The notes beneath the pieces are model-generated. The model was given only the letters and a program-made list of their open reading frames with translations. It ran no database searches and was not told the DNA's origin. Source: Streptomyces rapamycinicus NRRL 5491 (GTDB lineage Bacteria > Actinomycetota > Actinomycetes > Streptomycetales > Streptomycetaceae). From it: a DNA stretch of 64,000 nucleotides. Position numbers and translations under genes: made by a program. The DNA lies in NCBI RefSeq assembly GCF_024298965.1, contig NZ_CP085193.1:11718001-11782000 (forward strand), in the 5' to 3' direction. Positions 48,190 to 56,980 of this stretch are shown piece after piece. Positions within the stretch are counted from its first letter, which is position 1. Every line of letters begins with the position of its first letter.

Positions 48190-49137
48190 TCAGACGCCGG
48201 CCGGGGTGGCCACGTCCGTGGCCGCCTGCCGCAGCGCGTGGCGACAGGCCGCGATCGCCGGGTGGCGGCTGCGGCCCCGGCGTACCGCGGTGAAGACACG
48301 GCGGGCGCGCCGGCCCCGCGGGAGCTGTCGCACGGCGACGGTCGGGGGCGCTCCGTTCCATACGAGGCTGGGGAGCAGGGCGGCGGCGTGGCCCTGCTCG
48401 ACGAGGCGGAGATGGATCAGGAGGTCCGTGGTCTCGAACCGCACATCGGGCTCGAAACCGGCGTTCCGGCACAGGGTCATGGCCCAGTGGCGGGCGGCCG
48501 TGCCCTCGGGCTCCATGGCCCAGGGATGACCGGCGAGCGAGCGCAACGACGCGGTGGGGCCGCCCTGGGGATCGGGCCCGGTGCCGCTCCGCTCACCGGC
48601 CGGTACGGGCGGCAGCGCGAGGTGGAGGGGGTCGTCGAGCAGATCCTCCTGCTCGAGACCGGGCGGCCGGGGGTTGGGATTGCCCGGGTACTCCTCGGCG
48701 ACGACAAGGTCGAAATCGCGGGCCTGAAGCGCGGGGAGGGCCGTTTCCGGTGGCATCTGTGTGACGTGCACCCGAAGGCCGGGATGACGGTCGCGCAGCA
48801 GGCTCAGCATGCCGGGCGCCAGGGCGAGGGTGGCCGTCTGGAACGAGGCGATGCGCAGGGTGCCGGTCAGATCGGTGAGGGAGGTGGCGATGTCCGCCTC
48901 GGCGTGCTCCAAGCGCTCCAGCACCGCCTCGGTATGGGCGACGAGGATCTCCGCCTGCTCGGTGAGCCGCACCCGCCGTCCCACCGGCTCCAGCAGCCGG
49001 ACACCGACCTCCGCCTCCAGCTGGGACAGCTGCTGGGAGACGGACGAGGGGCTGTAGGAGAGGGCGGCGGCGACGGCCGCGAGGGTGCCGCGGTGCTTGA
49101 GCTCGCGCAGCAGCCGCAGTCGGTGCAGATCGAACAC
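48190..49137 (-). CDS. LysR-family transcriptional regulator
   Basis: A 315-residue LysR regulator: winged helix at the start (DLHRLRLLRELKHRGTLAAVAAALSYSPSSVSQQLSQLEAEVG) and a two-lobe effector domain (GTLRIASFQTATLALAPGML). GTG at 49137 is used because the domain begins right after it. It is divergent from the ammonia-lyase/amidohydrolase pair and very likely controls it; a dyad at 49173-49195 lies between them. Confidence 0.88.
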   Translation of the reverse strand: MFDLHRLRLLRELKHRGTLAAVAAALSYSPSSVSQQLSQLEAEVGVRLLEPVGRRVRLTEQAEILVAHTEAVLERLEHAEADIATSLTDLTGTLRIASFQTATLALAPGMLSLLRDRHPGLRVHVTQMPPETALPALQARDFDLVVAEEYPGNPNPRPPGLEQEDLLDDPLHLALPPVPAGERSGTGPDPQGGPTASLRSLAGHPWAMEPEGTAARHWAMTLCRNAGFEPDVRFETTDLLIHLRLVEQGHAAALLPSLVWNGAPPTVAVRQLPRGRRARRVFTAVRRGRSRHPAIAACRHALRQAATDVATPAGV

Positions 49138-49172
49138 GGGGGTCCCGCTCTCCTCGCTGTGAAGGGCTCGCC

Positions 49173-49195
49173 ATTCGTCAGTTCTCCCGATGAAT
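49173..49195. promoter_or_regulatory. LysR operator candidate
   Basis: ATTCGTC-N9-GATGAAT, six of seven bases symmetrical, midway between the divergent LysR and ammonia-lyase genes and adjoining a TATAGA (-10-like) sequence at 49195-49200. Confidence 0.5.
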
Positions 49196-49250
49196 ATAGA
49201 TGGGAAACATTCGCTGGACCGATGGGAGGCGTCGGCCGCACGCTGGCTAC

Positions 49251-50372
49251 GTGTCCGCATACGTTTCCTCCACCGCCGAGCCACCGTGGTTCGCCCGCCC
49301 CGCCGCCCGGGCCTGGACCTGTCCGCCCGCCCCCACCGGGGTACGGGATTTCCACACCGCCCTGCCCGGCTACGCCCCCACCCCGCTGACCGAACTCCCG
49401 CCAATGGCAGCCGAATTGGGTGTCGGGCGGGTCTTCGTCAAGGACGAGTCGTGCCGACTGGGTCTGCCCGCCTTCAAGGCCCTGGGCGCGTCCTGGGCCG
49501 TGCACCGCGCCCTCGCCGCGCGGGCCGCGCGGGGCGATGCCACCGTGCCCGTCACCCTGGTGAGTGCCACCGACGGCAATCATGGCCGCGCCGTGGCCCG
49601 GACGGCACGGCTGCTCGGCCACCGCGCCCGGATCTTCGTTCCGCGAGGTGTCCATCGGGCGGCCGTGACGGCCATCGCCGCGGAGGGGGCGGAGGTCTCC
49701 CAGGTCGCGGGCGCGTACGACGAGGCCGTGCGCCGGGCGGCCGAGGCGTCCGCCGCACCGGGCGGGCTCCTGGTCCAGGACACCGCCTGGCCCGGCTATG
49801 AACGGATCCCGGGCTGGATCGTCGAGGGCTACTCCACGCTCTGCGCCGAAATCGACGAACAACTCGCGGCCGCCGGAGCGGGGACGCCCGGCCTCATCGC
49901 CATCCCGGTGGGCGTCGGTTCGCTGGCCCACGCCGTCGTCACCCACTACCGCGGCCGCCCGGCCGGACCGCCCCCGGCGCTGCTGTCGGTGGAACCCACG
50001 GCCGCCCCGTGTGTCCTCGAAAGCCTCATGCGTGGCGAACCGGTCAGCGTCACCACCGGCGAGACCATCATGGCCGGACTGAACTGCGGCACTCCCTCCA
50101 GCATCGCCTGGCCCCAGCTGCGCGACGGGCTCGACGCGGCCATCGCCATCCCCGATGCCGCGAGCGCCCGCGCGGCGGGTGACCTCGCCCGGCTCGGCAT
50201 CTCCAGCGGCCCCTGCGGCGCCTCCTCGCTCGCCGGACCGCGCGCCGCGCTCACCGGCGACGGCGCCGACGAGCGCCGCGCCGCACTGGGTCTCGGCCCC
50301 GCCTCCACCGTGGTGCTGCTGAGCACGGAGGGCAGCACCGCCAACCCCGCCACCACCACCGCGGACAATTGA
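49251..50372 (+). CDS. Diaminopropionate ammonia-lyase-like PLP enzyme
   Basis: A 373-residue fold-type II PLP enzyme. The Schiff-base Lys is in RLGLPAFKALGASWA (~62). Other motifs are SATDGNHGRAVARTARLLG, DTAWPGYERIPGWIVEGYSTL, the phosphate-binding IPVGVGSLAHAVV, and ETIMAGLNCGTPSSIAWP, which is characteristic of diaminopropionate ammonia-lyase (2,3-diaminopropionate to pyruvate plus two NH3). GTG 49251 is preferred; an ATG at 49200 overlaps the presumed -10 box. The next gene, 39 bp on, is an M20 carbamoylase/amidohydrolase, suggesting a two-step pathway. Confidence 0.85.
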   Translation: MSAYVSSTAEPPWFARPAARAWTCPPAPTGVRDFHTALPGYAPTPLTELPPMAAELGVGRVFVKDESCRLGLPAFKALGASWAVHRALAARAARGDATVPVTLVSATDGNHGRAVARTARLLGHRARIFVPRGVHRAAVTAIAAEGAEVSQVAGAYDEAVRRAAEASAAPGGLLVQDTAWPGYERIPGWIVEGYSTLCAEIDEQLAAAGAGTPGLIAIPVGVGSLAHAVVTHYRGRPAGPPPALLSVEPTAAPCVLESLMRGEPVSVTTGETIMAGLNCGTPSSIAWPQLRDGLDAAIAIPDAASARAAGDLARLGISSGPCGASSLAGPRAALTGDGADERRAALGLGPASTVVLLSTEGSTANPATTTADN

Positions 50373-50410
50373 CGACCCATCCGCGTCCGACCAGCCATGG
50401 GAGAACGAAC

Positions 50411-51691
50411 ATGACCGGCCCCACCCCCGACACGATCACCGTCAACGGCCACCGGCTCTGGCAGTCGCTGATGGACCTCGCCGAGATCGGCGCGTACGAC
50501 GACGAGCGCACCGGTCTGCGCGGGGTGGACCGGCTGGCCCTCACCGACGCCGACGCCGCCGGGCGGCGTCAGGTCATCGCATGGATGGAGCAGGCCGGAC
50601 TGAGGGTCCGGATCGACCGGATGGGCAACATCTACGGCCGCCGCGAAGGCACCGACCCCACGGCGGCTCCCGTGCTGACCGGGTCGCATATCGACAGCGT
50701 GGCCACCGCCGGTGCCTTCGACGGCTGTCTCGGTGTCCTGGGCGGTATCGAAGTCGTGCGGATCCTCGACGAGCGGGGCATCAGCACCCGCCGCCCCGTC
50801 GAGATCGGTGTCTTCACGGAGGAAGAAGGCGTCCGCTTCGGCACCGACATGCTCGGCAGCGCGGTCGCCGCCGGGCGCCTCTCACCGGAGTACGCCCACG
50901 CCCTGACCGATCGCGACGGCCGCACCCTCGGCGGCGAGCTGATCCGCACCGGATTCCACGGCCCCGCCGATGTACATCTCGACCCGCCGTACGCCTACGT
51001 CGAGTGCCACATCGAACAGGGCCCCGTGCTCGCCGAGAACGATGTCCAGGTCGGTGTCGTCACCGGCGTTCAGGGCATCTCCTGGCAGGAGATCACCATC
51101 CACGGCCGCGCCGCCCACGCCGGTACCACCCCGACCCATCTGCGCGCCGACGCCGGCCTCGCCGCCGCCCGGATCGGCGTCCACCTGCGGTCCATGGTCG
51201 ACTCCGGCGCCTACGGCGAACTGCGCGCCACCGTCGGCCACTTGGCCGTCCACCCGGACCTGACCAACATCGTCCCGGCGCGCGCCGAGCTCACCGTCGA
51301 CCTGCGCAACCCCGACGATGCCCGGATGGCCCGCGCCGAGGAGGACCTCACGGCCTTCCTGCGCACCCTGGAGGACGGCACGCCGGGGCTCACGCTCGCC
51401 ACCCGGCGCATGGCCAAGACCGCGTACATCCCCTTCGACGAGCGCCTCCAGAAGGTCATCGCGCAGGCCGCCGACGACCACGGCCTGGAACACATCTCCC
51501 TGCTCTCCGGCGCCGGACACGACGCCCAGGAGATCGCCGCGCTCTGCCCCACTGCCATGGTCTTCGTACGTGGTGAGTACGACGGCATCAGCCACAACCC
51601 CCGCGAGTACTCCACCCCCGAAGCGTGCGCCCACGGCGTCAACGTCCTCGCCACCACCCTTCTCCGACTGGCCACGCAGCGCCCGTCCTGA
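50411..51691 (+). CDS. M20-family Zn-dependent amidohydrolase (allantoate/N-carbamoyl amino acid hydrolase type)
   Basis: A 426-residue M20 peptidase-fold enzyme of the hydantoinase/carbamoylase group. The dinuclear metal ligands can be read: His in TGSHIDSV, Asp in GAFDGCLGV, Glu pair in FTEEEGVRFG, His in CHIEQGP and His in LSGAGHDAQEIA. The dimerisation lid (GISWQEITIHGRAAHAG) is present. It hydrolyses an N-carbamoyl or ureido substrate, releasing CO2 and ammonia. Coupling to diaminopropionate ammonia-lyase points to an N-carbamoyl-diaminopropionate-like substrate (inference). ATG with GGGAGAACGAAC upstream. Confidence 0.88.
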   Translation: MTGPTPDTITVNGHRLWQSLMDLAEIGAYDDERTGLRGVDRLALTDADAAGRRQVIAWMEQAGLRVRIDRMGNIYGRREGTDPTAAPVLTGSHIDSVATAGAFDGCLGVLGGIEVVRILDERGISTRRPVEIGVFTEEEGVRFGTDMLGSAVAAGRLSPEYAHALTDRDGRTLGGELIRTGFHGPADVHLDPPYAYVECHIEQGPVLAENDVQVGVVTGVQGISWQEITIHGRAAHAGTTPTHLRADAGLAAARIGVHLRSMVDSGAYGELRATVGHLAVHPDLTNIVPARAELTVDLRNPDDARMARAEEDLTAFLRTLEDGTPGLTLATRRMAKTAYIPFDERLQKVIAQAADDHGLEHISLLSGAGHDAQEIAALCPTAMVFVRGEYDGISHNPREYSTPEACAHGVNVLATTLLRLATQRPS

Positions 51692-51717
51692 CGGGCGCGC
51701 CGGTCAGGCGAGCCCGG

Positions 51718-52458
51718 TCAGGCGAGCATGGTGGCGAAGCGCCGCGCGAAGAGATACGCGTCGCCGGGCCAGCGGGCGGAGAGGTAGGTGTCGTCCTGGA
51801 CGACGAACGCGGGGCTGTCATCGGTGGCCGTGCCACGGCGCCGCAGCTCGATGGGCCCGCGTTCGAACTGGGCGGGGTCGTCCAGGGCGGCGACGACCTC
51901 GTCCTCGACGTAGGCCGGGTAGGTGCGGTAGTAGCGGCCACGTCGCCAGGCCGTGAGGTAGTACGCGGTCCGCTCCATGTAGCCGGGCAGACAGGTGGTG
52001 CGCCGGTCGGCGAGCACACTGCGGCCGGTGGCCGGGTCGCGGGTGCGGGCCAGCGCGAGTACGCCGTGGCATATGGCGCCCACCGGGCGGTCCAGCCGCC
52101 AGAACTCCGCGATCTTCTCGCGCAGGAGGCCGGAGCCGAGGTACTGGCGCATCCCGGGGGCGTGGCCTCCCGGCAGGATCAGCCCGTCGTACGCCTCGGG
52201 CCGGAGGTCCGCCCACGCCACGGGATGGCGGAAGGAGGTCTCGCCGGTCAGCTGCTCGTAGAACTCCTTGGGCTCGGGTTCCGCGCCGAGTTGCCCGAAG
52301 AGCACTCCGGTGAGCAGCAGCGGATCGGCGGCGGGCGGACCGTCGCCGTGTTCGGTGGCGAACACCACCTCATGGCCGAGGTCGGTCAGCGACTTCCAGG
52401 GCACGGCCACCTCGGTGACGTCGAAGTCCCGGTCGGGCAGCGGCAGAAGGATAAGCAC
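51718..52458 (-). CDS. DJ-1/PfpI-family (type 1 glutamine-amidotransferase-like) protein
   Basis: A 246-residue flavodoxin-like protein: ILLPLPDRDFDVTEVAVPW at the start, YDGLILPGGHAPGMRQY (~95-111) and the nucleophile elbow VGAICHGVLAL (Cys ~130). Related proteins are Hsp31-like glyoxalase III or chaperone types. The function is uncertain. It converges with the endonuclease gene through the terminator at 52485-52520. Confidence 0.85.
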   Translation of the reverse strand: MLILLPLPDRDFDVTEVAVPWKSLTDLGHEVVFATEHGDGPPAADPLLLTGVLFGQLGAEPEPKEFYEQLTGETSFRHPVAWADLRPEAYDGLILPGGHAPGMRQYLGSGLLREKIAEFWRLDRPVGAICHGVLALARTRDPATGRSVLADRRTTCLPGYMERTAYYLTAWRRGRYYRTYPAYVEDEVVAALDDPAQFERGPIELRRRGTATDDSPAFVVQDDTYLSARWPGDAYLFARRFATMLA

Positions 52459-52484
52459 GGGGACTGCCTACCACAGGACCGGCG

Positions 52485-52520
52485 CCCCTGCCTCGGCGCG
52501 TCTTCGTGCCGGGGCAGGGG
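52485..52520. terminator. Strong intrinsic terminator
   Basis: Thirteen-base arms (CCCCTGCCTCGGC at 52485-52497, partner 52508-52520, one G-U) with a 10-nt loop. It lies between the stop of the endonuclease gene and the start of the DJ-1/PfpI gene, both on the minus strand, so it ends the endonuclease transcript. Confidence 0.8.
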
Positions 52521-52539
52521 ACCAGGGCCGGGGGCTGGA

Positions 52540-53367
52540 CTACTTCCAGATGGAGTCGACCCACTCCGGGTGGTCGATGAACGGATTCCGGTTGTGCTGG
52601 AAGCTGTCGTAGATGACCTCGTTGCGGTTCTTCTCGAAGTCGTCGGGCGGGTCCTCGGCGCTCCACTCCTTCAGTACGGAGAGACGGCCGATGTTGGGCG
52701 CGGAGCCGTTGTCGACCTTGTCGTTGGGCTCGAGGTCGGGGAAGCCGTCGTCCCCGTCGTATCGGACGGCCATGTAGAGGATCATCCGGGCGATATCGCC
52801 CTTGACCTGGTCACGCGGTTCGAAGGAGTCGTCGTCGGTGCGGTTGCCCGCGGCGTCGGGCACCTCCTCGCCGCCGTTGTCGAAGTCCTTGTTGCCGCGG
52901 ATGCTGTTCACCTTCACATTGGCCGGGCGCAGATGGTGCAGATCGGTGCCGGGCCCGGTGGATGTGCCGAAGTCGCCGTGCGACTTCGCCCAGACGTGCT
53001 CGCGGTTCCAGTCGTCGGGGTCGCCGCCATTGGCGTCCTTGGCCTGGGAGTGGCCGGAGTAGAGGAGGATGACGTTCGACGGGTTGTCCGGGTCCTCGTC
53101 CGTGGACTTCAGCGCGTCCCAGACCTCGTCGTAGGACAGCTTGGTCTGCTCGCTGATGATCGTGTGCAGCGCGGCCTTCAGCTCCGGGCCGCTCTTGCCC
53201 GTCGCGTCCTGGTAGTAGTCGTCGGGCGCCTGCACGGCCGCGGGCCGGGTGGTGTCCGCCGGGGCAGGTGTGTTGGCGACGGCGACCGAAGGGGCGGCCA
53301 CACCGGCCGCGGCCACGACAGCCAGCAGGGGAAGGCGCCGTGACCGGCGCGCGCGATGAGTGGACAT
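52540..53367 (-). CDS. Secreted endonuclease I (EndA/NucM, beta-beta-alpha-Me)
   Basis: A 275-residue exported nuclease. Signal peptide ~1-32 (RRSRRLPLLAVVAAAGVAAP...VAVA). The endonuclease I core has the active-site motif DWNREHVWAKSHG with catalytic His, followed by GPGTDLHHLRPANVKVNSIRGN, whose Asn and surrounding residues bind the metal. It cleaves DNA, and often RNA, outside the cell, for nutrition or DNA turnover in the colony. The protein is acidic and Asp-rich. Confidence 0.92.
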   Translation of the reverse strand: MSTHRARRSRRLPLLAVVAAAGVAAPSVAVANTPAPADTTRPAAVQAPDDYYQDATGKSGPELKAALHTIISEQTKLSYDEVWDALKSTDEDPDNPSNVILLYSGHSQAKDANGGDPDDWNREHVWAKSHGDFGTSTGPGTDLHHLRPANVKVNSIRGNKDFDNGGEEVPDAAGNRTDDDSFEPRDQVKGDIARMILYMAVRYDGDDGFPDLEPNDKVDNGSAPNIGRLSVLKEWSAEDPPDDFEKNRNEVIYDSFQHNRNPFIDHPEWVDSIWK

Positions 53368-53593
53368 GATGTGGGGGGTGTCCTCTCCGAGACGAGTACC
53401 CGGGCCGCCAACTGGCGCCGCGAGTACGGACGTTCAAGGCACAAGCCCTCGGAGACTCGCACGTGTGACGCCCGAACGCGTGTACACGATGTGACCGTTC
53501 CGCGCGGATCCGGTGGACGCCCCGGGGTCGCGGAGCGGGCCGACCGAAGGGTCTGCCGTCGGGCCGGATCAGCGGAGCTGGCAGTATCGGCCT

Positions 53594-54307
53594 ATGGCTG
53601 AACAGATCATCGCCGCGTGTGACGGGGCATCGAAGGGAAACCCCGGGCCCGCGGCCTGGGCATGGGTCATCGCGGGCACCGGCGGCGAGGTGGAGCGCTG
53701 GGAGGCCGGGCCGCTGGGCACCGCGACCAACAATGTCGCCGAGCTGACCGCGCTGCGAGAGCTGCTGGAGTCCACCGACGCGGGCGTGCCGCTGGAGGTG
53801 CGCATGGACTCCCAGTACGCGATGAAGGCGGTCACCACATGGCTGCCCGGGTGGCGGAAGAAGGGGTGGAAGACCGCCTCGGGGTCGCCGGTGGCCAACC
53901 GCGAGCTGGTGATGCGCATCGATGAGCTGCTGGACGGCCGTACGGTGGAGTTCGTCTACGTGCCGGCGCACCAGGTCGACGGCGACCCCTTCAACGCGGC
54001 CGCCGACCGGGCGGCCAGCCACACGGCCCGTACCCAGCAGCCCGTGGGCACCTCGCTCGGCTCCGCCCTGCCGCCGCCCGAGGCCCGGACGGGGACACGC
54101 TCGGCCGGTCGTGGCGGCACGGCGCGCCCGCGTACGGCGGCGGCACAGGGGCGGGGGAGCGGCACCGGCACGAGGAGGGGCACCGGCTCCAAGGGGTCCA
54201 TCAAGGCGAAGTTCCCCGGCCGGTGCCGCTGCGGTACGCCCTACGCCAAGGGCGAGAGCATCAGCAAGAACTCCGACGGCTGGGGCCATCCGTCCTGCGC
54301 CACCTGA
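53594..54307 (+). CDS. Ribonuclease HI with an added C-terminal Cys-containing module
   Basis: A 237-residue protein. Residues 1-145 are type 1 RNase H: catalytic carboxylates D10 (ACDGASKGNPGP), E50 (NNVAELTAL), D72 (RMDSQYAM) and D138 (NAAADRAA), plus loop His126. A ~50-residue Gly/Arg/Thr-rich linker (~150-200) leads to ~35 residues SIKAKFPGRCRCGTPYAKGESI...GHPSC, with three Cys and a His that could bind zinc. The enzyme removes RNA from RNA-DNA hybrids; the tail may direct it to nucleic acid or a partner. ATG is placed just before the RNase H fold. Confidence 0.88.
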   Translation: MAEQIIAACDGASKGNPGPAAWAWVIAGTGGEVERWEAGPLGTATNNVAELTALRELLESTDAGVPLEVRMDSQYAMKAVTTWLPGWRKKGWKTASGSPVANRELVMRIDELLDGRTVEFVYVPAHQVDGDPFNAAADRAASHTARTQQPVGTSLGSALPPPEARTGTRSAGRGGTARPRTAAAQGRGSGTGTRRGTGSKGSIKAKFPGRCRCGTPYAKGESISKNSDGWGHPSCAT

Positions 54308-54320
54308 GCCACGGGGTGGA

Positions 54321-55160
54321 TCAGGGCGGCGAGAAGAGCGCGGGGAAGCGGGGCGCGAGCCAGGGCTTGCGGCCCCAGGTGAGGACGCGGCCCCTGGCGA
54401 CGGCGCTCCACGGTCCGAGGCGGCCCAGCGCCATGAGGAGGAAGGCCACGGGCTCGGTGAGGATGGTGCAGTCCGGGCGGCTCGGCGGCCGCGGTGTGAC
54501 GGTCACCGCACCGTCGGTGAAGGTGGCGCCGAAACAGGCGCCACCCCTCAGGCGGATGGCGTAGCGGGCGGTGAGCCCGGCGGTGGCGGCGGTGTCGAAC
54601 ACCCGTGGCATGGCCGTGGTGAGGAAGGGCAGGGTCAGCTCGACCCGGGTCCGGTCGAGCATATGCGGGCTGCCCAGCGCACGGGCGAGGTCATAGCCGT
54701 GGCCGAGCATATGGGTCAGCAGATACGACCCCAGTACCTCCAGGCTCATCGGGCCCATCGGTGTGACCAGTTCGTCGCGTGACGCATGCGACCCGCGTGT
54801 CGCGGGCTGAGCCGCCGACTGGAGGAAGGCGTCGGCCTGCTCCACGATCATGGCGGCCAGCGGCTCGGCCCGGCGCTCGGTGAACGCGGCGAGCGCGCGC
54901 TGGTTCGCCTCCGCCAGCCCCTGCGGTGTGCCGTCCCCGTAGCCGCGTTCCTTCCCGTCCGCGAGGTGTGCCATCAGCTCATTGGCCTGCGCCAGATGCG
55001 CCGCCGCCTCCCCGACCGTCCATCGCGACCCGGGCACCGGAGCCCCGGTGCCGGACGCGCCGCGCAGTGTGGCGGCGATGTCGGCCGCGGTGGCGCGGAT
55101 CGCCTCGTCCAGCCCCGCGGGCCACGTGTCGCCGCCGCTCTGCCCGTTCACCGATTCCAC
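54321..55160 (-). CDS. Maleylpyruvate isomerase N-terminal-domain (DinB-fold) protein
   Basis: A 279-residue protein of the mycothiol-dependent maleylpyruvate isomerase/DinB superfamily. SRWTVGEAAAHLAQANELMAHLA (~50-72) supplies the first His motif, and YLLTHMLGHGYDLARALG (~152-170) supplies the second. An SCP2-like C-terminal domain (ARYAIRLRGGACFGATFTDGAVTV, CTILTEPVAFLLMALGR) follows. Substrate unknown. The start GTG at 55160 is chosen because GGGAGGA precedes it by six bases. It is a third member of this superfamily in the window. Confidence 0.8.
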   Translation of the reverse strand: MESVNGQSGGDTWPAGLDEAIRATAADIAATLRGASGTGAPVPGSRWTVGEAAAHLAQANELMAHLADGKERGYGDGTPQGLAEANQRALAAFTERRAEPLAAMIVEQADAFLQSAAQPATRGSHASRDELVTPMGPMSLEVLGSYLLTHMLGHGYDLARALGSPHMLDRTRVELTLPFLTTAMPRVFDTAATAGLTARYAIRLRGGACFGATFTDGAVTVTPRPPSRPDCTILTEPVAFLLMALGRLGPWSAVARGRVLTWGRKPWLAPRFPALFSPP

Positions 55161-55245
55161 GCGTCCTCCCTGCACCCGGCCGGGAAGATCCCCCGGGGTA
55201 CGTACGGTGCCACGCGTCCCACGGTCGCCGGTATCGCGTCGCGGG

Positions 55246-56223
55246 TTACGGTGTCAGTACGATCCTGCCGAACACCTCGCCGGTGTCCATCTTCCGGTGC
55301 GCCAGTACGGCTTGTTCCAACGGCAGCAGCTCGTGCACCACCGTATGCAGTTCGCCGCGGCTCGCGGCGGCGAACTGCTCGGTCCGCACCGCACGGCGAT
55401 CGGGCTCGGCCACGGTGGCGGCGCTGAAGGCGGCGAACGACATCGACTTCTGGAACGCCGCCATCATCGCCATGCCGAAGTCCGCCGGTGGCATGCCTCC
55501 GACCGCGCCGACGGCCACCATGCGACCGTTCGGGTTGAGCTTGGCGAAGAAGGACGGCATGTCCGCACCGGCGATGATGTCGATGATGACGTCGTAGCCG
55601 GAGGGAGCGTCGCCGGAGGGGGCGGCGTCGCCTCCCTCACCGGAGCGGTCCAGCACATGGGTGGCGCCGAGCTTGCGCAGCCGGTCGCCACGCTCGGCCG
55701 ACGACGTCGTGACCGCCACCGCCCCGGCACCGCCATGCGCCGCGAGCTGGACCGTCATGATGCCGAGGCTGCCGGCCGCGCCCCGCACCAGCACCGACTC
55801 GCCCGGAGCGAAGTGGGCATGGGACAGGGCGAAGTGGGCCACGATTCCGGAGCTTCCCAGCGTCACCGCGTCGACAGCGGAGAGGCCCGCGGGGAGGGGG
55901 AGGATCTCCTCGACCGCGGCGATCGCCTGCTCGACGTAGCCGCCGTTTACGCCGGTGAAGGCCCACACCCGCCGACCGACCCATGACGCATCGACGCCGT
56001 CGCCGACCGCGGCCACGGTGCCCGCCACCTCACTGCCCGGGATATGGCCTTCCTTGAAGCCGTAGCCGGTGAGGGTCCCGCGGCGGATCACGGCGTCGGA
56101 GCCGCCGACGCCCATCGCCTCGTTGGCGATCAGCACCTGTCCGGCGGCGGGGGTCGGGACGGGGATGTCGATCACTGCCAGACCTTCGGGAGGTCCGAAC
56201 GCCTGGATCGCGACTGCTTTCAA
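55246..56223 (-). CDS. Quinone oxidoreductase-like MDR (zinc-independent alcohol dehydrogenase) protein
   Basis: A 325-residue NADPH-dependent medium-chain reductase: MKAVAIQAFGPPEGL at the start, GSDAVIRRGTLTGYG, the cofactor site VLVRGAAGSLGIMTVQLAA (~143-161) and a C-terminal HTVVHELLPLEQAVLAHRKM. Zinc-ligand Cys residues are missing, as in quinone reductases. It is divergent from the TetR gene at 56327, which probably regulates it. A small Asp/Pro/Ser loop (SGEGGDAAPSGDAPSG) is inserted near residue 200. Confidence 0.88.
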   Translation of the reverse strand: MKAVAIQAFGPPEGLAVIDIPVPTPAAGQVLIANEAMGVGGSDAVIRRGTLTGYGFKEGHIPGSEVAGTVAAVGDGVDASWVGRRVWAFTGVNGGYVEQAIAAVEEILPLPAGLSAVDAVTLGSSGIVAHFALSHAHFAPGESVLVRGAAGSLGIMTVQLAAHGGAGAVAVTTSSAERGDRLRKLGATHVLDRSGEGGDAAPSGDAPSGYDVIIDIIAGADMPSFFAKLNPNGRMVAVGAVGGMPPADFGMAMMAAFQKSMSFAAFSAATVAEPDRRAVRTEQFAAASRGELHTVVHELLPLEQAVLAHRKMDTGEVFGRIVLTP

Positions 56224-56292
56224 GGTCGTCTCCTTGCTCTGGGATCGGTGAGATCGCCGGGGTCGATCGGAACCGGCCCGAGGGACGCTAAC

Positions 56293-56306
56293 GGACGCCC
56301 CCGTCC
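56293..56306. promoter_or_regulatory. Small dyad between the QOR and TetR genes
   Basis: GGACG-N4-CGTCC, midway in the 103-bp divergent region. A possible half of a TetR operator. Confidence 0.35.
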
Positions 56307-56326
56307 ACTTGGCTAAAGTGAGAGCG

Positions 56327-56980
56327 GTGACCGACCGTTTGCCTCACACCCTGCGCTCCGACGCCACGGACAACCGGGAGCGCATCCTCGACGCGGCCCG
56401 CGCGCTGTTCGCCACCGAAGGGCTGAAGGTGCCGATGCGGGAGATCGCCCGGTACGCCGGGGTCGGCCCCGCCACGCTGTACCGCCGTTTCCCGACCAAG
56501 CAGATGCTGGCCACCGAAGCCTTCACGGACGAGATGCGCGCATGCCGCGCCATCGTCGACAAGGGGCGTGCCGAGCCGGATCCGTGGCTCGGCTTCTGCC
56601 TCGTGATCGAGGAGACCTGTGAGCTGCACGCCCGCAGCCGGGGCTTCACCGAAGCCTTCATGTCGACCTTCCCCGACGCGATGGACTTCGTCGCGGAGCG
56701 CGAATACGCGCTGAGGGCGATCGCCGAACTGGCTCACCGCGCCAAGGACGCAGGCCATCTGCGCCCCGACTTCGTCCTGGACGACCTGGTCCTGATGCTC
56801 ATGGCGAACAGGGGCATCCACACCACGTCGAAGGCAGCCCGGGTCGCGGCATCCCGGCGCTTCGCCGCGTTCGTGATCCAGGCATTCCAAGCCTCGCCGC
56901 AGCACTCACCGCTGCCGCCGGTGGCACGCTTGGCACCCGCGGCACCCGCGGCACCCGCGGCACCAGGCAAGAACACATGA
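56327..56980 (+). CDS. TetR-family transcriptional regulator
   Basis: A 217-residue regulator: helix-turn-helix RILDAARALFATEGLKVPMREIARYAGVGPATLYRRFPTKQML (~20-62) and a helical ligand domain. The C-terminus ends in APAAPAAPAAPG from a 9-bp tandem repeat. GTG at 56327 is the likeliest start, but GTG 56318 or TTG 56309 are possible. Its stop overlaps the ATG of the squalene/phytoene-synthase-like gene, and the oxidoreductase gene diverges, so it likely controls both. Confidence 0.83.
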   Translation: MTDRLPHTLRSDATDNRERILDAARALFATEGLKVPMREIARYAGVGPATLYRRFPTKQMLATEAFTDEMRACRAIVDKGRAEPDPWLGFCLVIEETCELHARSRGFTEAFMSTFPDAMDFVAEREYALRAIAELAHRAKDAGHLRPDFVLDDLVLMLMANRGIHTTSKAARVAASRRFAAFVIQAFQASPQHSPLPPVARLAPAAPAAPAAPGKNT

